From NCBI GenBank assembly GCA_035632055.1, contig DASQHO010000001.1, forward strand, positions 14,882 through 78,881: a stretch of 64,000 bases of DNA, read 5' to 3'. The translations under genes were made by a program, and so were the position numbers. Of the stretch, positions 16,233 through 24,780 are shown piece after piece. This DNA is from REEB95 sp035632055. GTDB taxonomy: Bacteria; Pseudomonadota; Alphaproteobacteria; ATCC43930; CGMCC-115725. Under the pieces are notes generated by a model. The model had not been told where the DNA came from, did not search any database, and saw only the letters and a program-made list of their open reading frames with translations. How positions within the stretch are numbered: the first letter of the stretch is position 1; every line of letters starts with the position of its first letter.

Positions 16233-16693
16233 GCGTGGGGCTGTTTTGATGACGCTAGCTTTCGAAAAATTCAAATATAAGTCAAGGCAATTACTATAAT
16301 TAACCGAATAAATCCAAGTCGACTCGGGCTTTGATGCTTAATTTTCACGTGCAGTTAAGTAAACGCGCGTGTCGCACAGTTAACACGGCCAATCGCCGGA
16401 TCAATCGCGCAGATGTCAAATCCGTTAGTTAGATCAAAGGCCTTCGTGGGCCGGTGGAGACGCTGGGGACTGGTAAAGGCCGATTGCTTCGGACATTCTA
16501 GGAATGTCACCAAGCGGCCGTCGGCCGCACCCCGCGCCAGCAAGGCCGGGACCTTCGGGAGGGGGAGTATGTCCACGGGTTACCGCGCCGCCGCATCGGG
16601 CCCCTGCCGCGCGCGCCCGCGTTGGCTGCGATCCGGCCTCCACCGACCGTTTGATAGCCGGCCCGCCCCTCACCTCGAACCGGGCGCTGTCTG
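16233..16693. other. Long divergent regulatory region ahead of the liv-type operon
   Basis: These 460 bases carry no gene I can support. The left third (about 16254-16395) is strikingly AT-rich for this genome and holds a perfect TATAAT at 16295-16300, though without a good -35 at normal spacing. Two similar AGTTAA-containing motifs occur at about 16360 and 16378. The right part is G+C-rich with dyads listed separately. It probably contains divergent promoters and a leader for the transporter operon. Confidence 0.5.
16492..16528 (+). promoter_or_regulatory. Two adjacent perfect dyads in the transporter leader
   Basis: GACATTC-TAG-GAATGTC (16492-16508) is a perfect 7-bp inverted repeat with a 3-base spacer, well shaped for a dimeric repressor. 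Five bases later GCGGCCG-T-CGGCCGC (16514-16528) is another perfect dyad. Both lie about 170-200 bases ahead of the first transporter gene. They could be operators or RNA hairpins in a leader; neither is followed by a T-run. Confidence 0.45.
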
Positions 16694-17560
16694 ATGTTCG
16701 AGCTCCTGGTCAACGCCATCGTCTCGGGGCTGTTGCTGGGAGGGTTCTATGCCGCGGTCAGCGTCGGCCTGGCCCTGTCGTTCGGCATGCTCGACATCGC
16801 CAACCTGGCGCATCCGGCCTTCATCATCCTCGGCTCGTTCATCGTCTACATCCTCAACATCGATTTCGGCATCGATCCGGTGCTGGCGGGCGTGATCGCC
16901 TTGCCGTTCTTCTACCTGCTCGGCTCGGCGATCTATCAGATCTATTACTATTCGTTCGAGCGGCGCGGCGAAGAGGCGCTGCGCGGCCTCGCCTTCTTCT
17001 TCGGCATCCTGTTCATCACCGAAGTGGCGCTCATCCTAATCTTCGGCGTCGACTACCGCTTCGTCACCGCCCCCTATATCGGCCCGAGCGTCTATATCGG
17101 CGACGCCGAGCTGCCGCTGCGCATGCTGGTGCCGTTCATTGTCTCGATCGTCATGGTCGGCCTGCTCCAGCTGTTCCTGTCGAAGACATTCATCGGCCGC
17201 GCCATCCTCGCCGTTTCGCAGGACGATCTGGCGCTCAAGCTGATGGCGATCCGGCCGCAGCGGATCAAGAACATCGCGTTCGCCATCTCGATCGCCACGG
17301 CCTCGCTCGCCGGGGCCTGCCTCATCATCATCCAGCCGGTCGAGCCGTCGATCGGCCGCGATTACATCGGCCGCGTTTTTGCCATCGTGGTGCTCGGCGG
17401 CATGGGCAGCTTTCCCGGCATGCTGACGGCGGCGATGCTGATCGGCGTGATGGAAAATCTGACCGCGACGTTCTATGGCCCGTCCTGGTCGCCGGCGGTC
17501 GCCTTCGGCTTCCTGCTGCTGACGCTCGCCGTGCGGCCGGCCGGACTGATGGGACGGTAG
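16694..17560 (+). CDS. livH: Branched-chain amino-acid-type ABC permease LivH
   Basis: This 288-residue inner-membrane permease of the LivH family has about eight hydrophobic segments. The typical N-terminus 'NAIVSGLLLGGFYAAVSVGL' is present, with a central LivH signature around 'GRAILAVSQDDLALKLMAI' and a C-terminal 'VLGGMGSFPGMLTAAMLIG'. It would form the membrane channel with LivM. The gene heads a four-gene unit livH-livM-livG-livF; livM begins two bases after its stop. No periplasmic binding protein gene is present next to it, which is unusual. The substrate may be a branched-chain amino acid, amide or an aromatic or carboxylic compound; these transporters vary widely. Confidence 0.9.
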   Translation: MFELLVNAIVSGLLLGGFYAAVSVGLALSFGMLDIANLAHPAFIILGSFIVYILNIDFGIDPVLAGVIALPFFYLLGSAIYQIYYYSFERRGEEALRGLAFFFGILFITEVALILIFGVDYRFVTAPYIGPSVYIGDAELPLRMLVPFIVSIVMVGLLQLFLSKTFIGRAILAVSQDDLALKLMAIRPQRIKNIAFAISIATASLAGACLIIIQPVEPSIGRDYIGRVFAIVVLGGMGSFPGMLTAAMLIGVMENLTATFYGPSWSPAVAFGFLLLTLAVRPAGLMGR

Positions 17561-17562
17561 CG

Positions 17563-18537
17563 GTGCCTTACATCCCGACGCGCTATTTCTGCCTGATCGC
17601 CGCGCTGGTGGCGATCGCCATCGCCTTCGCTTCGCGCCTCGCAACCAACGACTATTTCTTCTTCGCCGGCTACGTCGTGCTGCAATACGTCGTCATGGCG
17701 ACGGCGTGGAACATCCTCGGTGGCTATACCGGTTACGTCAATTTCGGCACCGCCGGCTTCTTCGCCATCGGCGCCTACAGCGCCGTGGTGATGCACAAGC
17801 TGTTCGAGCCGCCGCTGATCGCGTCGATCGTGGTCGGCGGTTTCATGGCCGGCTTGGTCGGTCTCGGCATGGGCTATCTGACGTTGCGGCTGCGCGGTGT
17901 GTTTTTCGCCATTGCCACATTGGCATTGGCGATCGTCTTGCAGACGCTGGTCACAAATTGGGATTTCGTCGGCGGCTCGCGCGGCGTCTACATCATCCGG
18001 CCGGAGACCGGCCCGTTCGGCCATCCGTATATCCAATATCTGTTCCTGACGATGCTGGTGCTGTCGGCGGTTTCGATCTGCATCGCGCGCGCCATCGAGC
18101 ATTCGAAGCTCGGCTATGGCCTTGCCACCATCCGCGATGACGAGCTCGCCGCCGAGGCCGCCGGCGTGCCGACGCTCAAGCTCAAACTGATCGCCACCGT
18201 ATTGTCAGGCGCGCTCATGGGCATGGCCGGCGCGCCGCTGCCCTATTACGTCACCTATCTCGATCCGTCCTCGGGCTTCAACCTGGCGTTCGCGGTCAAC
18301 AGCATCGCCATGCCGCTGATCGGGGGCACATCGAGCTGGCTCGGGCCGCTGATCGGCGCCGTGCTGCTGGCAACGATTCAGCAGGTCGCCACCGTCACCA
18401 TCTCGTCGGCGCTCAACCTGCTGATTGTCGGCGTTATCATGGTGGCCTTCGTCGCGCTGGCGCCCAACGGCATTCTCGGCCTGTTCGAGCGCGGCGTGCG
18501 CGCCCGCCGCCGGCCGGCGGAAAAGGAGGCGGCGTGA
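17563..18537 (+). CDS. livM: Branched-chain amino-acid-type ABC permease LivM
   Basis: This 324-residue LivM-family permease begins at the GTG two bases after livH. That start gives the standard hydrophobic N-terminus; an in-frame extension upstream overlaps livH and is disregarded. Characteristic segments are 'WNILGGYTGYVNFGTAGFFA', 'TLRLRGVFFAIATLALAIVL', the conserved loop 'ATIRDDELAAEAAGVPTLKL' that contacts the ATPase, and 'GGTSSWLGPLIGAVLL'. It pairs with LivH. Its stop overlaps the livG start (GTGA), so production of permease and ATPase is coupled. Confidence 0.92.
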   Translation: MPYIPTRYFCLIAALVAIAIAFASRLATNDYFFFAGYVVLQYVVMATAWNILGGYTGYVNFGTAGFFAIGAYSAVVMHKLFEPPLIASIVVGGFMAGLVGLGMGYLTLRLRGVFFAIATLALAIVLQTLVTNWDFVGGSRGVYIIRPETGPFGHPYIQYLFLTMLVLSAVSICIARAIEHSKLGYGLATIRDDELAAEAAGVPTLKLKLIATVLSGALMGMAGAPLPYYVTYLDPSSGFNLAFAVNSIAMPLIGGTSSWLGPLIGAVLLATIQQVATVTISSALNLLIVGVIMVAFVALAPNGILGLFERGVRARRRPAEKEAA

Positions 18538-19268
18538 CCGCGCTGCTCCAGGTCGACAAGCTCGGCAAGCGCTTCGGCGGGTTCGTCGCGCTCGAAAGCA
18601 TCGACCTCGAAGTCGCACCGGGGGAACGCGTCGGGCTGATCGGCCCCAACGGCTCCGGCAAGAGCACGCTGGTCAATTGCATCGCCGGCGCGCGTCGCAA
18701 CGAAAGCGGCACGGTGCATTTCGACGGCAAGCGGCTCGACCGGCTGCCGGCACACAGCCGCACGCGGCTCGGCTTGGCGCGCAGCTTCCAGCTGCCGAAA
18801 CCGTTCCACAGCATGACCGTGGCCGAGAATCTGCACGTTCCGGCGCTCTATACCGTCAATGCGCGGCACGGCCACCATCTGTCGCACGCCCAGATTGACG
18901 CGCGCGTCGAAGAGGTTCTCACCCAGGTCGGCCTGCACGAAAAAGCCCATCGCCGCCCGCGCGACTTGACGCAGATCGAGATGCGCAAGCTCGAGCTGGC
19001 ACGCGCCATGACCGCCGAGCCCAAGCTTCTGATCGCCGACGAGGCGATGGCCGGCCTGTCGCATTCCGAGGTCGACGACATCCTGGCGCTGCTGTTGCGG
19101 CTCAACGCCCAGGGCGTCACCGTGATCATGATCGAGCACATCATGCGCGCCGTGACCAGCTTCTCGCAGCGCCTCGTCGTGCTGGTCGCCGGCCGCAAGA
19201 TCGCCGACGGCACACCGGAAGAAGTCGTGCGCAACCCCGAAGTCGTGAAGGCCTACATTGGCGAGTAG
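18534..19268 (+). CDS. livG: ABC transporter ATPase LivG
   Basis: This 244-residue ATP-binding subunit has Walker A GPNGSGKST, a Q-loop at 'RSFQLPKPF' and Walker B 'LLIADEAMAGL'. The signature region reads 'DLTQIEMRKLELARAM' rather than LSGGQ. That variant (LTxxExKRLELARAL) is normal in a LivG subclass, so the protein should be active. The GTG start overlaps the livM stop by four bases, and livF begins inside the 3' end of the gene. It energises import together with LivF at the inner face of the membrane. Confidence 0.93.
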   Translation: MTALLQVDKLGKRFGGFVALESIDLEVAPGERVGLIGPNGSGKSTLVNCIAGARRNESGTVHFDGKRLDRLPAHSRTRLGLARSFQLPKPFHSMTVAENLHVPALYTVNARHGHHLSHAQIDARVEEVLTQVGLHEKAHRRPRDLTQIEMRKLELARAMTAEPKLLIADEAMAGLSHSEVDDILALLLRLNAQGVTVIMIEHIMRAVTSFSQRLVVLVAGRKIADGTPEEVVRNPEVVKAYIGE

Positions 19269-19989
19269 CCTCTCCATCCGCGGCCTCAATGCCGCTTACG
19301 GCCAGGTCCGCGTCCTCGAGGACGTGACGATGGAGGTGCGCGCCGGCGAGACCGTGGCGCTCTTGGGAACCAACGGCAACGGCAAATCGACGCTGATGAA
19401 ATGCGTCATGGGCATGCTGCGGCCGCAATCGGGCCAAATCGTCGCCACCATCGAAGGCGAGACGCACGATCTCACGCGGCTTTCGACCGAACAGATCGTC
19501 GATTGCGGCGTTACCTTGGTGCCGGAAGGCCGACGCCTCTTTCCCAAGCTGACGGTCGAGGAGAATTTGTTCCTCGGCGCTTTCCGCAACACGGCACGCG
19601 CCGCGCTCCAGCGCAATCTCGAGTACTGCTACGAGATCTTCCCGCGCCTGCGCGAGCGCCACGGCCAGCTTGCCGGCTCGATGAGCGGCGGCGAGCAGCA
19701 GATGCTGGCGCTGGCCCGCGCCCTGATGAGTGCGCCCAAGATTTTGCTGATCGACGAACCGTCTGTCGGCCTGGCGCCGGTGCTGGTCCAGCGTACCATC
19801 GACAAGATCCGCGAGATGAAGGAGCAGAACCACCTCACGGTCCTGATGGCCGAGCAGAACTTCACCCAGGCGATCCGCATTGCCGATTGCGGTTACGTCA
19901 TCGTTCACGGCAAGATCGCCTTCGACGGCAAATCGCCGGAAGAGCTCAACAACAACGAGCTCATCCGCAAATTCTATCTGGGCCTTTAA
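19258..19989 (+). CDS. livF: ABC transporter ATPase LivF
   Basis: This 243-residue ATPase has Walker A 'LLGTNGNGKSTLMKCVMG', signature 'SGSMSGGEQQMLALARALM' and Walker B 'ILLIDEPSVGLAPVL'. 'GVTLVPEGRRLFPKLTVEEN' is diagnostic of LivF. The start is a TTG inside the end of livG (11-base overlap); no better start follows before the first beta strand. It is the last gene of the transporter unit. A dehydrogenase gene lies 93 bases downstream on the same strand and may be read from the same transcript. Confidence 0.93.
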   Translation: MASSLSIRGLNAAYGQVRVLEDVTMEVRAGETVALLGTNGNGKSTLMKCVMGMLRPQSGQIVATIEGETHDLTRLSTEQIVDCGVTLVPEGRRLFPKLTVEENLFLGAFRNTARAALQRNLEYCYEIFPRLRERHGQLAGSMSGGEQQMLALARALMSAPKILLIDEPSVGLAPVLVQRTIDKIREMKEQNHLTVLMAEQNFTQAIRIADCGYVIVHGKIAFDGKSPEELNNNELIRKFYLGL

Positions 19990-20008
19990 CGTGGACGGCC
20001 GCGGCCCG

Positions 20009-20049
20009 CCTCCTCATCCGGCTCCGGGCAACCGGACGGGGTGAGGGGG
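20009..20049. repeat. Imperfect inverted repeat downstream of livF
   Basis: CCTCCTCATCCGG is followed ten bases later by CCGGACGGGGTGAGGGGG, which can pair with it imperfectly. The sequence resembles palindromic intergenic repeats common in Hyphomicrobiales genomes, and it lies in the short gap between livF and the dehydrogenase. It could be a repeat-family member or an mRNA-stabilising hairpin. It is not a terminator of standard form. Confidence 0.35.
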
Positions 20050-20082
20050 TCTGCGCCGATCCCGCAGGAGAACGAACGCGCC

Positions 20083-20979
20083 ATGATCGACAGCAGCCGG
20101 ACCGTCGGCATCATCGGATTGGGCACCATGGGCGGCGCGATCGCCGCCAACCTGGTGAAGCGCGGTTTTGCCGTGCGCGGTTACGACGTCGTGCCGGCGG
20201 CGATCGAGCGATTGCGCGGCAACGGCGGCACGCCCGTCGCCACGCCGGCGGAAACGACCCGCGGCGTCGCCGTGGTGCTAACCTCGCTGCCATCGGCCAA
20301 GGCGCTCGACGCGACGGTGAAGGCGCTGGTCAAGGACGCGCCGGCGAGCCTGGTCGTCGCCGAGCTTTCAACTTTCGCGCTCGCCGACAAGGAGAAGGCG
20401 CGCAAGGCGTTGTCCGCGGCCGGCATAACGCTGCTCGATTGTCCGTTGTCGGGCACCGGCTCGCAGGCGGAGAAAGGCGATCTGGTGGTCTTCGCCAGCG
20501 GCGACCGCACCGCCTACGACCGTGTCGCGCACGTCTTTCCCGGCTTCACGCGCGCGCAATCCTATCTCGGTGTCTTCGGCAACGGCAGCCGGATGAAGTT
20601 CGTCGCCAACCTGCTGGTCGCGATCCACAACGTCGCCAGCGCCGAGGCGATGGTGCTCGGCATGAAGGCGGGCCTCGATCCCGACGACATCGTGCGCGTG
20701 ATCTCGTCGGGCGCGGGCAACAGCCGCGTCTTCGAGCTGCGTGCGCCGCTGATGGCCAAGAACAGCTACAAGCCGGCGACGATGAAGAACGATCTTTGGA
20801 CCAAGGACCTCAAGATCATCGGCCACTTTGCCCGATCGCTGAAAGTGGACACGCCGCTGTTCGGCAAGATTGCCGCGCTCAACAAAGACGTGATCAAGCT
20901 CGGCTACGGTGACAGCGACACCGCCGCGGTCTGCGCGCTTTTGGAGAAGCGTGCGAAGCTGAAGCGGAAGCGCGCCTAG
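20083..20979 (+). CDS. 3-hydroxyisobutyrate dehydrogenase family oxidoreductase
   Basis: This 298-residue beta-hydroxyacid dehydrogenase has an N-terminal Rossmann motif GLGTMGGAIAANLVKRG. The substrate-binding segment is 'LDCPLSGTGSQAEKGDLVVF', and the catalytic Lys helix lies in 'SRMKFVANLLVAIHNVASAE'. It probably oxidises a short 3-hydroxy acid such as 3-hydroxyisobutyrate or tartronate semialdehyde with NAD(P)+. The ATG start is preceded by CAGGAGA. Proximity to a branched-chain amino-acid-type transporter and to acyl-CoA enzymes would fit valine-type catabolism, but family members have many substrates. Confidence 0.85.
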   Translation: MIDSSRTVGIIGLGTMGGAIAANLVKRGFAVRGYDVVPAAIERLRGNGGTPVATPAETTRGVAVVLTSLPSAKALDATVKALVKDAPASLVVAELSTFALADKEKARKALSAAGITLLDCPLSGTGSQAEKGDLVVFASGDRTAYDRVAHVFPGFTRAQSYLGVFGNGSRMKFVANLLVAIHNVASAEAMVLGMKAGLDPDDIVRVISSGAGNSRVFELRAPLMAKNSYKPATMKNDLWTKDLKIIGHFARSLKVDTPLFGKIAALNKDVIKLGYGDSDTAAVCALLEKRAKLKRKRA

Positions 20980-21119
20980 GACAGAAAATCTAGGCCTGCG
21001 AAGAGCTTGGTGCGAATTGGCTTCGTTTTGCAGATTTTAATTTTTGCGCGGCCCCGCATCCGGCGCAGCGGGACCGATAGAGGATAACGGACGGACGGCG
21101 ATTCTATTCCGCGCCGGCG

Positions 21120-22088
21120 CTACTTGATCGCCATCGGATTGACCGGCGAGCCGACCGCCTTGGTGATCGGCAGCGGCGGACCGCAGAAGAAGAACTCGTA
21201 GACCTTGTCCTTGGCGCAATCGTCGGCCAATTCCTCGAGATAGAAAATCTCGCCCATGGTGAGGCCCATCATCGGGATCACGATCCAGTGCCAGGGCTGG
21301 AACGCGTCCTTGGTCTCGTTCGGCCGCACCTCGCAGCCCCAGGTGTCGGTGCAGATCGCGGCGATCTCGGTCTTGTGGATCCATTCGCAGGTCTCAAAGG
21401 CGAGGCCGGGCGCGTCGCCGCCGGCGTAGCCGCCCCAATCACCGGCCTTGAGGCGCTGGCCCATCTGGCCGGTGCGAACGATGACGAAATCGCCGCGCTT
21501 CACGTCGACCTTCTGCGCCTTGGCGGTCTCGATCAGATCGTCGGTGGTGATGGCGGTGCCGTCCGCGAGACAATCCACCTTGCAGTGCCGTGCGACGTCG
21601 AGCAGCACGCCGCGGCCCACCATCTTCGCCTTGGTCTTCTCGATGCCGTTCTTCTGCGCGCCGCCGGAATCGACGAGCTTGGCATCGTAGCCGTTCCACA
21701 TCTTGTCGTCGTAGAAGATGTGGCCGAGCGCGTCCCACTGCGTGCCGCATTGCAACGGCATCGACACGGCGTCGTCGGCATAGCGGATGCCGCCTTTGTC
21801 CTGCGTGCCGGCGACCGCGTCGGTGCCGGTCGCCAGCATGGTGTGCACCGGATTGTGCCGGTTGCCCCATAGGCCCTTCTGCGGGCCGTTGCTGTCGTAT
21901 GGCAGCGCCAGCGAGAACACCTTGCCCTTGCAGATGAGCCGCGCCGCCGCCGCGATGTCCTCGGGCTTGACGTAGTTGAGCGTGCCGAGCTCGTCGTTAG
22001 GCCCCCACTTGCCCCAGCTCTTGAGCTTCTCCGCCGTCCTGCGCAGATGGGCCATGTCGAAGGTCTTGGCGTCGTAACGTCGCGGCAT
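21120..22088 (-). CDS. Cyclase-family hydrolase
   Basis: This 322-residue protein of the cyclase family (PF04199) is related to kynurenine formamidase and isatin hydrolase. The family metal motif HxGTHxDxxxH appears in the variant form QCGTQWDALGH, with the first and middle His replaced by Gln, as in a known proteobacterial and fungal subgroup. 'RGVLLDVARH' and 'GDFVIVRTGQM' match the conserved core. The ATG giving MPRRYDAKTFDMAHL was chosen, as the upstream extension is basic and non-conserved. The substrate is unknown. It converges on the dehydrogenase gene and stands alone. Confidence 0.85.
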   Translation of the reverse strand: MPRRYDAKTFDMAHLRRTAEKLKSWGKWGPNDELGTLNYVKPEDIAAAARLICKGKVFSLALPYDSNGPQKGLWGNRHNPVHTMLATGTDAVAGTQDKGGIRYADDAVSMPLQCGTQWDALGHIFYDDKMWNGYDAKLVDSGGAQKNGIEKTKAKMVGRGVLLDVARHCKVDCLADGTAITTDDLIETAKAQKVDVKRGDFVIVRTGQMGQRLKAGDWGGYAGGDAPGLAFETCEWIHKTEIAAICTDTWGCEVRPNETKDAFQPWHWIVIPMMGLTMGEIFYLEELADDCAKDKVYEFFFCGPPLPITKAVGSPVNPMAIK

Positions 22089-22301
22089 TCTCGCCCTCCC
22101 CGTGCGTCTTTTGCTTTTAGCCGGCCGGTGCCGGGCATCGAGGCTAGCGGCTTTTCCGTGGCGACGGCAATTTTTTCCTCGCGCCGCGCGGCCAGGTATA
22201 CATCCATTCAAGCCTGCGTGAGTGCCTGTTGCCTTCGTGCAGGTGCGGGCCCAGATTCAGTGCGGCCCGCCCCCCAGCATCAAGGAAAAAGGAGAATGCG
22301 C

Positions 22302-22952
22302 ATGTGGATGGCCCGCAAGAAGACCGCAATGCCCGCGCCCGACGAAACGTTGCCCGGCCGCGCCACCAAGATGCGCATCACCGCGACCCACACCGTCAAC
22401 GGCCGGCGTATCGTGCCGCCCTTCCCGGCCGGCATCGAGACGGCGCAATTCGGCCTCGGCTGTTTCTGGGGCGCTGAGCGCGCGTTCTGGCAATTGGACG
22501 GCGTCTATGCGACGGCGGTCGGCTATGCCGGCGGCACCACGCCCAATCCGACTTACGAAGAGGTCTGCTCGGGCCACACCGGCCATGCCGAGATCGTGCT
22601 GGTCGCTTACGACCCGAAGAAGATTTCGTACGAGCGGCTGCTCAAGGCGTTTTGGGAAGGCCACAATCCAACCCAAGGCATGCGCCAAGGCAACGACGTC
22701 GGCACGCAATACCGTTCGGCAATTTATTGGACGACGCCGGCGCAGCAGCAAGCCGCCGAGATGTCACGCAACGCCTATTCCAAGGCGCTCACCAAGGCAG
22801 GACACGGTCCGGTCACCACCGAGATCAAGCCGCCCGGCGAGTTCTATTACGCCGAAGATTATCACCAGCAGTACCTGGCGAAGAATCCCGGCGGCTACTG
22901 CGGCCTCGGCGGCACCGGCGTGAGCTGCCCAGTGGGACTGACGGCGGCCTGA
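22302..22952 (+). CDS. msrA: Peptide methionine sulfoxide reductase MsrA
   Basis: This 216-residue MsrA reduces methionine-S-sulfoxide in proteins and free methionine. The nucleophilic Cys lies in GLGCFWGAE. Other signatures are 'GYAGGTTPNPTYEEVCSGHT', 'QGNDVGTQYRS' and 'YYAEDYHQQYLAKNPGGYCG'. C-terminal cysteines in GGYCG and 'VSCPVG' are the expected resolving residues. The ATG at 22302 is chosen because AAAGGAGA ends seven bases ahead; an ATG six bases earlier overlaps that site. No signal peptide is present, so it is cytoplasmic. It converges on pgaD and has no operon partner. Confidence 0.96.
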   Translation: MWMARKKTAMPAPDETLPGRATKMRITATHTVNGRRIVPPFPAGIETAQFGLGCFWGAERAFWQLDGVYATAVGYAGGTTPNPTYEEVCSGHTGHAEIVLVAYDPKKISYERLLKAFWEGHNPTQGMRQGNDVGTQYRSAIYWTTPAQQQAAEMSRNAYSKALTKAGHGPVTTEIKPPGEFYYAEDYHQQYLAKNPGGYCGLGGTGVSCPVGLTAA

Positions 22953-22984
22953 GTTCGCTGATTCGCGCCGCTAAACGGGTGTGT

Positions 22985-23425
22985 TTAAGCCGCCGGCGAT
23001 TTTGCTGATGGGCGCTTTAAGACATCAATGTTGATGAGTCTCCCGTTTTCAGCCAGACGGGCCCGCACGATTGACGCGGCTTGCCATGCTTTGATTGCTG
23101 AAACAGGGAAGCCATACATTTCGGCCAGGTCTTTGGGCGAAACAGCCGGCACGGGCTTCCGTCGTTCACGGCCGCGGAACCGCACCTGATTGTAGAGCGC
23201 CCAGCCAATCAGCAAAGCCGCGTTGATCCCAATTACGACCGCGTCCAACCCCAAAGTATGGAGAACCGCAACAGCATGTGAAAACTGTTTTGGTTCCGGG
23301 CTCGCCCAGAACAGCCACAGAAAGATGTGCCATATGAAGACGAACGCATCAGAGATCAGCCACAGATAGAACAGCCACACGAGCGCAGTAATGACGCCGT
23401 CGCGGATACGAAACCAACGCGGCAA
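22985..23425 (-). CDS. pgaD: PgaD-like poly-N-acetylglucosamine synthase subunit
   Basis: This small inner-membrane protein has two long hydrophobic helices ('VITALVWLFYLWLISDAFVF' and 'LDAVVIGINAALLIGWALYN') and then a cytoplasmic, basic C-terminus. That layout, plus its position after pgaC, identifies PgaD, which stabilises and activates the PgaC synthase, in some bacteria in response to c-di-GMP. The TTG start used here may be too late. In-frame sequence just upstream reads 'NPANLIIETPQQLPRW', resembling a PgaD N-terminus, but has no ATG, GTG or TTG; initiation at an ATT or CTG overlapping the pgaC stop is possible. Confidence 0.82.
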   Translation of the reverse strand: MPRWFRIRDGVITALVWLFYLWLISDAFVFIWHIFLWLFWASPEPKQFSHAVAVLHTLGLDAVVIGINAALLIGWALYNQVRFRGRERRKPVPAVSPKDLAEMYGFPVSAIKAWQAASIVRARLAENGRLINIDVLKRPSAKSPAA

Positions 23426-23445
23426 CTGCTGCGGTGTCTCGATGA

Positions 23446-24765
23446 TCAGGTTGGCAGGGTTAATGGGCGGAATCCTCGATCAGGGCTCGTCCACACCGCG
23501 CGCGCGCCGCGTCGTTTGAACATCGCCCGCGAAAAACCGACTTCGGTCGTCAGCAATGAGATGAGCCAGAAAGCCATCGGATACCAAATAATCCAGTACA
23601 GAGATCGAAGAAGACGGGGCTCAAAACGGGATTCGATGGAGAGCGCCACCGCGAATTGCGCGAGGCAGGTTGTTGCAAGCATCAAACCCCAATACGCCGG
23701 GGGGAAAATGGTTGGCACGTTGAGTCCGCCCGGCAGCACGATAAATTTTCCAAGCAACCAGAGCACGATCGAGAGAGTCCACGCGAACGCCCAAGCGACG
23801 CTGACAATGTACTCGCCGGTCAGTGCCCACATGCGCCGCTTTCGCCACGTCCAGATCTGCTTGACGTGCTTGAAAAAGACTTCGGCGCCGCCCTGCGCCC
23901 ATCGCAGCCGCTGCCGCCACAGCCCCTTGAACGTTTCAGGCATGAGAATCCAGCAAACCGCATTCGGCTGATACTGGATGCTCCAATGGTCGACCTCGAG
24001 CTTCCAGCTGATATCGATATCTTCGGTCACCATGTCGACGCTCCAATACCCGACACGATGCAATGCGGCGCGCCGAAATCCGGCAATGACCCCGGAAACC
24101 GTGAAAACGTTGCCGTACACGCGCTGCGCCCGCTTGATCAGGCCGACGATGGAAGAAAACTCGCCCACCTGAATGCGGCCCAGAAGCGTCGAGCGGGTCC
24201 GTATCCGCGGGTTGCCGGTGACGGCGCCGACGCGTGGGTGGTGAATGAGCGGAGCGACGAGATGCGCCGTGGCATTGGGATGGAGAATGGCATCGGCGTC
24301 GATGCACACGAGATACTCACCGCGCGCCATGAGGGCCCCCATTCGCAGGCCCATGGCCTTGCCCTGATTTGTGGCGTGGTGAATGACCCGGAGATTCGGG
24401 TAGCGCGCCGTCAGCTCACCCAGGATCTCTCCGGTACGATCACTTGAGCCGTCATTAATCGCGATGATTTCAAAATTCGGATAGTTCTGCTTGGCCAGCG
24501 CAGCGACCGTCTCGGCGACGTTTTCGCCTTCGTTGAAGCACGGTACGAGGATGGATACCAGCGGTGCGGGATCCGGCAGCAAGGGCATGGCGTCGGGATC
24601 GCCGCCATGTCGCTCCCAGTGAAAATAAAAATATAAGCCTCCCGCGATCCATATCCACGACATGAACAGCGGATAAAAGAAAACGAAGTCGAGCAAAATT
24701 CTCCCGACACTCGCAGCACCGATGACGAGCGCAACCGCGAATGATCCGATGATGGACTCGCCCAT
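23446..24765 (-). CDS. pgaC: Poly-beta-1,6-N-acetylglucosamine synthase PgaC
   Basis: This 439-residue processive glycosyltransferase (GT2) polymerises UDP-GlcNAc into poly-beta-1,6-GlcNAc and feeds it across the inner membrane. N-terminal membrane helices precede the catalytic domain with 'VSILVPCFNEGENV', the DxD motif in 'VCIDADAILHP', 'VTEDIDISWKLE' and the QxxRW motif QRLRW. Further membrane helices follow. It ends where the PgaD coding region begins and is 15 bases downstream of pgaB. It is the core synthase of the operon. Confidence 0.95.
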   Translation of the reverse strand: MGESIIGSFAVALVIGAASVGRILLDFVFFYPLFMSWIWIAGGLYFYFHWERHGGDPDAMPLLPDPAPLVSILVPCFNEGENVAETVAALAKQNYPNFEIIAINDGSSDRTGEILGELTARYPNLRVIHHATNQGKAMGLRMGALMARGEYLVCIDADAILHPNATAHLVAPLIHHPRVGAVTGNPRIRTRSTLLGRIQVGEFSSIVGLIKRAQRVYGNVFTVSGVIAGFRRAALHRVGYWSVDMVTEDIDISWKLEVDHWSIQYQPNAVCWILMPETFKGLWRQRLRWAQGGAEVFFKHVKQIWTWRKRRMWALTGEYIVSVAWAFAWTLSIVLWLLGKFIVLPGGLNVPTIFPPAYWGLMLATTCLAQFAVALSIESRFEPRLLRSLYWIIWYPMAFWLISLLTTEVGFSRAMFKRRGARAVWTSPDRGFRPLTLPT

Positions 24766-24780
24766 GCCGCCACCAGATGC

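Noticed and set aside
16254..16330. TATAAT at 16295-16300 as a defined sigma-70 promoter
   Set aside because: No acceptable -35 hexamer lies 16-18 bases upstream, so it is mentioned only as part of an AT-rich tract.
16504..17562. A long in-frame N-terminal extension of livM
   Set aside because: It covers the leader and all of livH in another frame and is Arg/His/Pro-rich, the mark of a shadow frame. The GTG at 17563 gives the normal LivM N-terminus.
18966..19065. Degenerate ABC signature in LivG as a possible inactive ATPase
   Set aside because: The LTxxExKRLELARAL form is a normal variant within a LivG subclass, and Walker A and B are intact.
21049..21076. Hairpin CGGCCCCGC/GCGGGACCG as a terminator between convergent genes
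   Set aside because: One mismatch, and the nearby T-run lies before the stem on the plus strand, so it suits neither direction as an intrinsic terminator.
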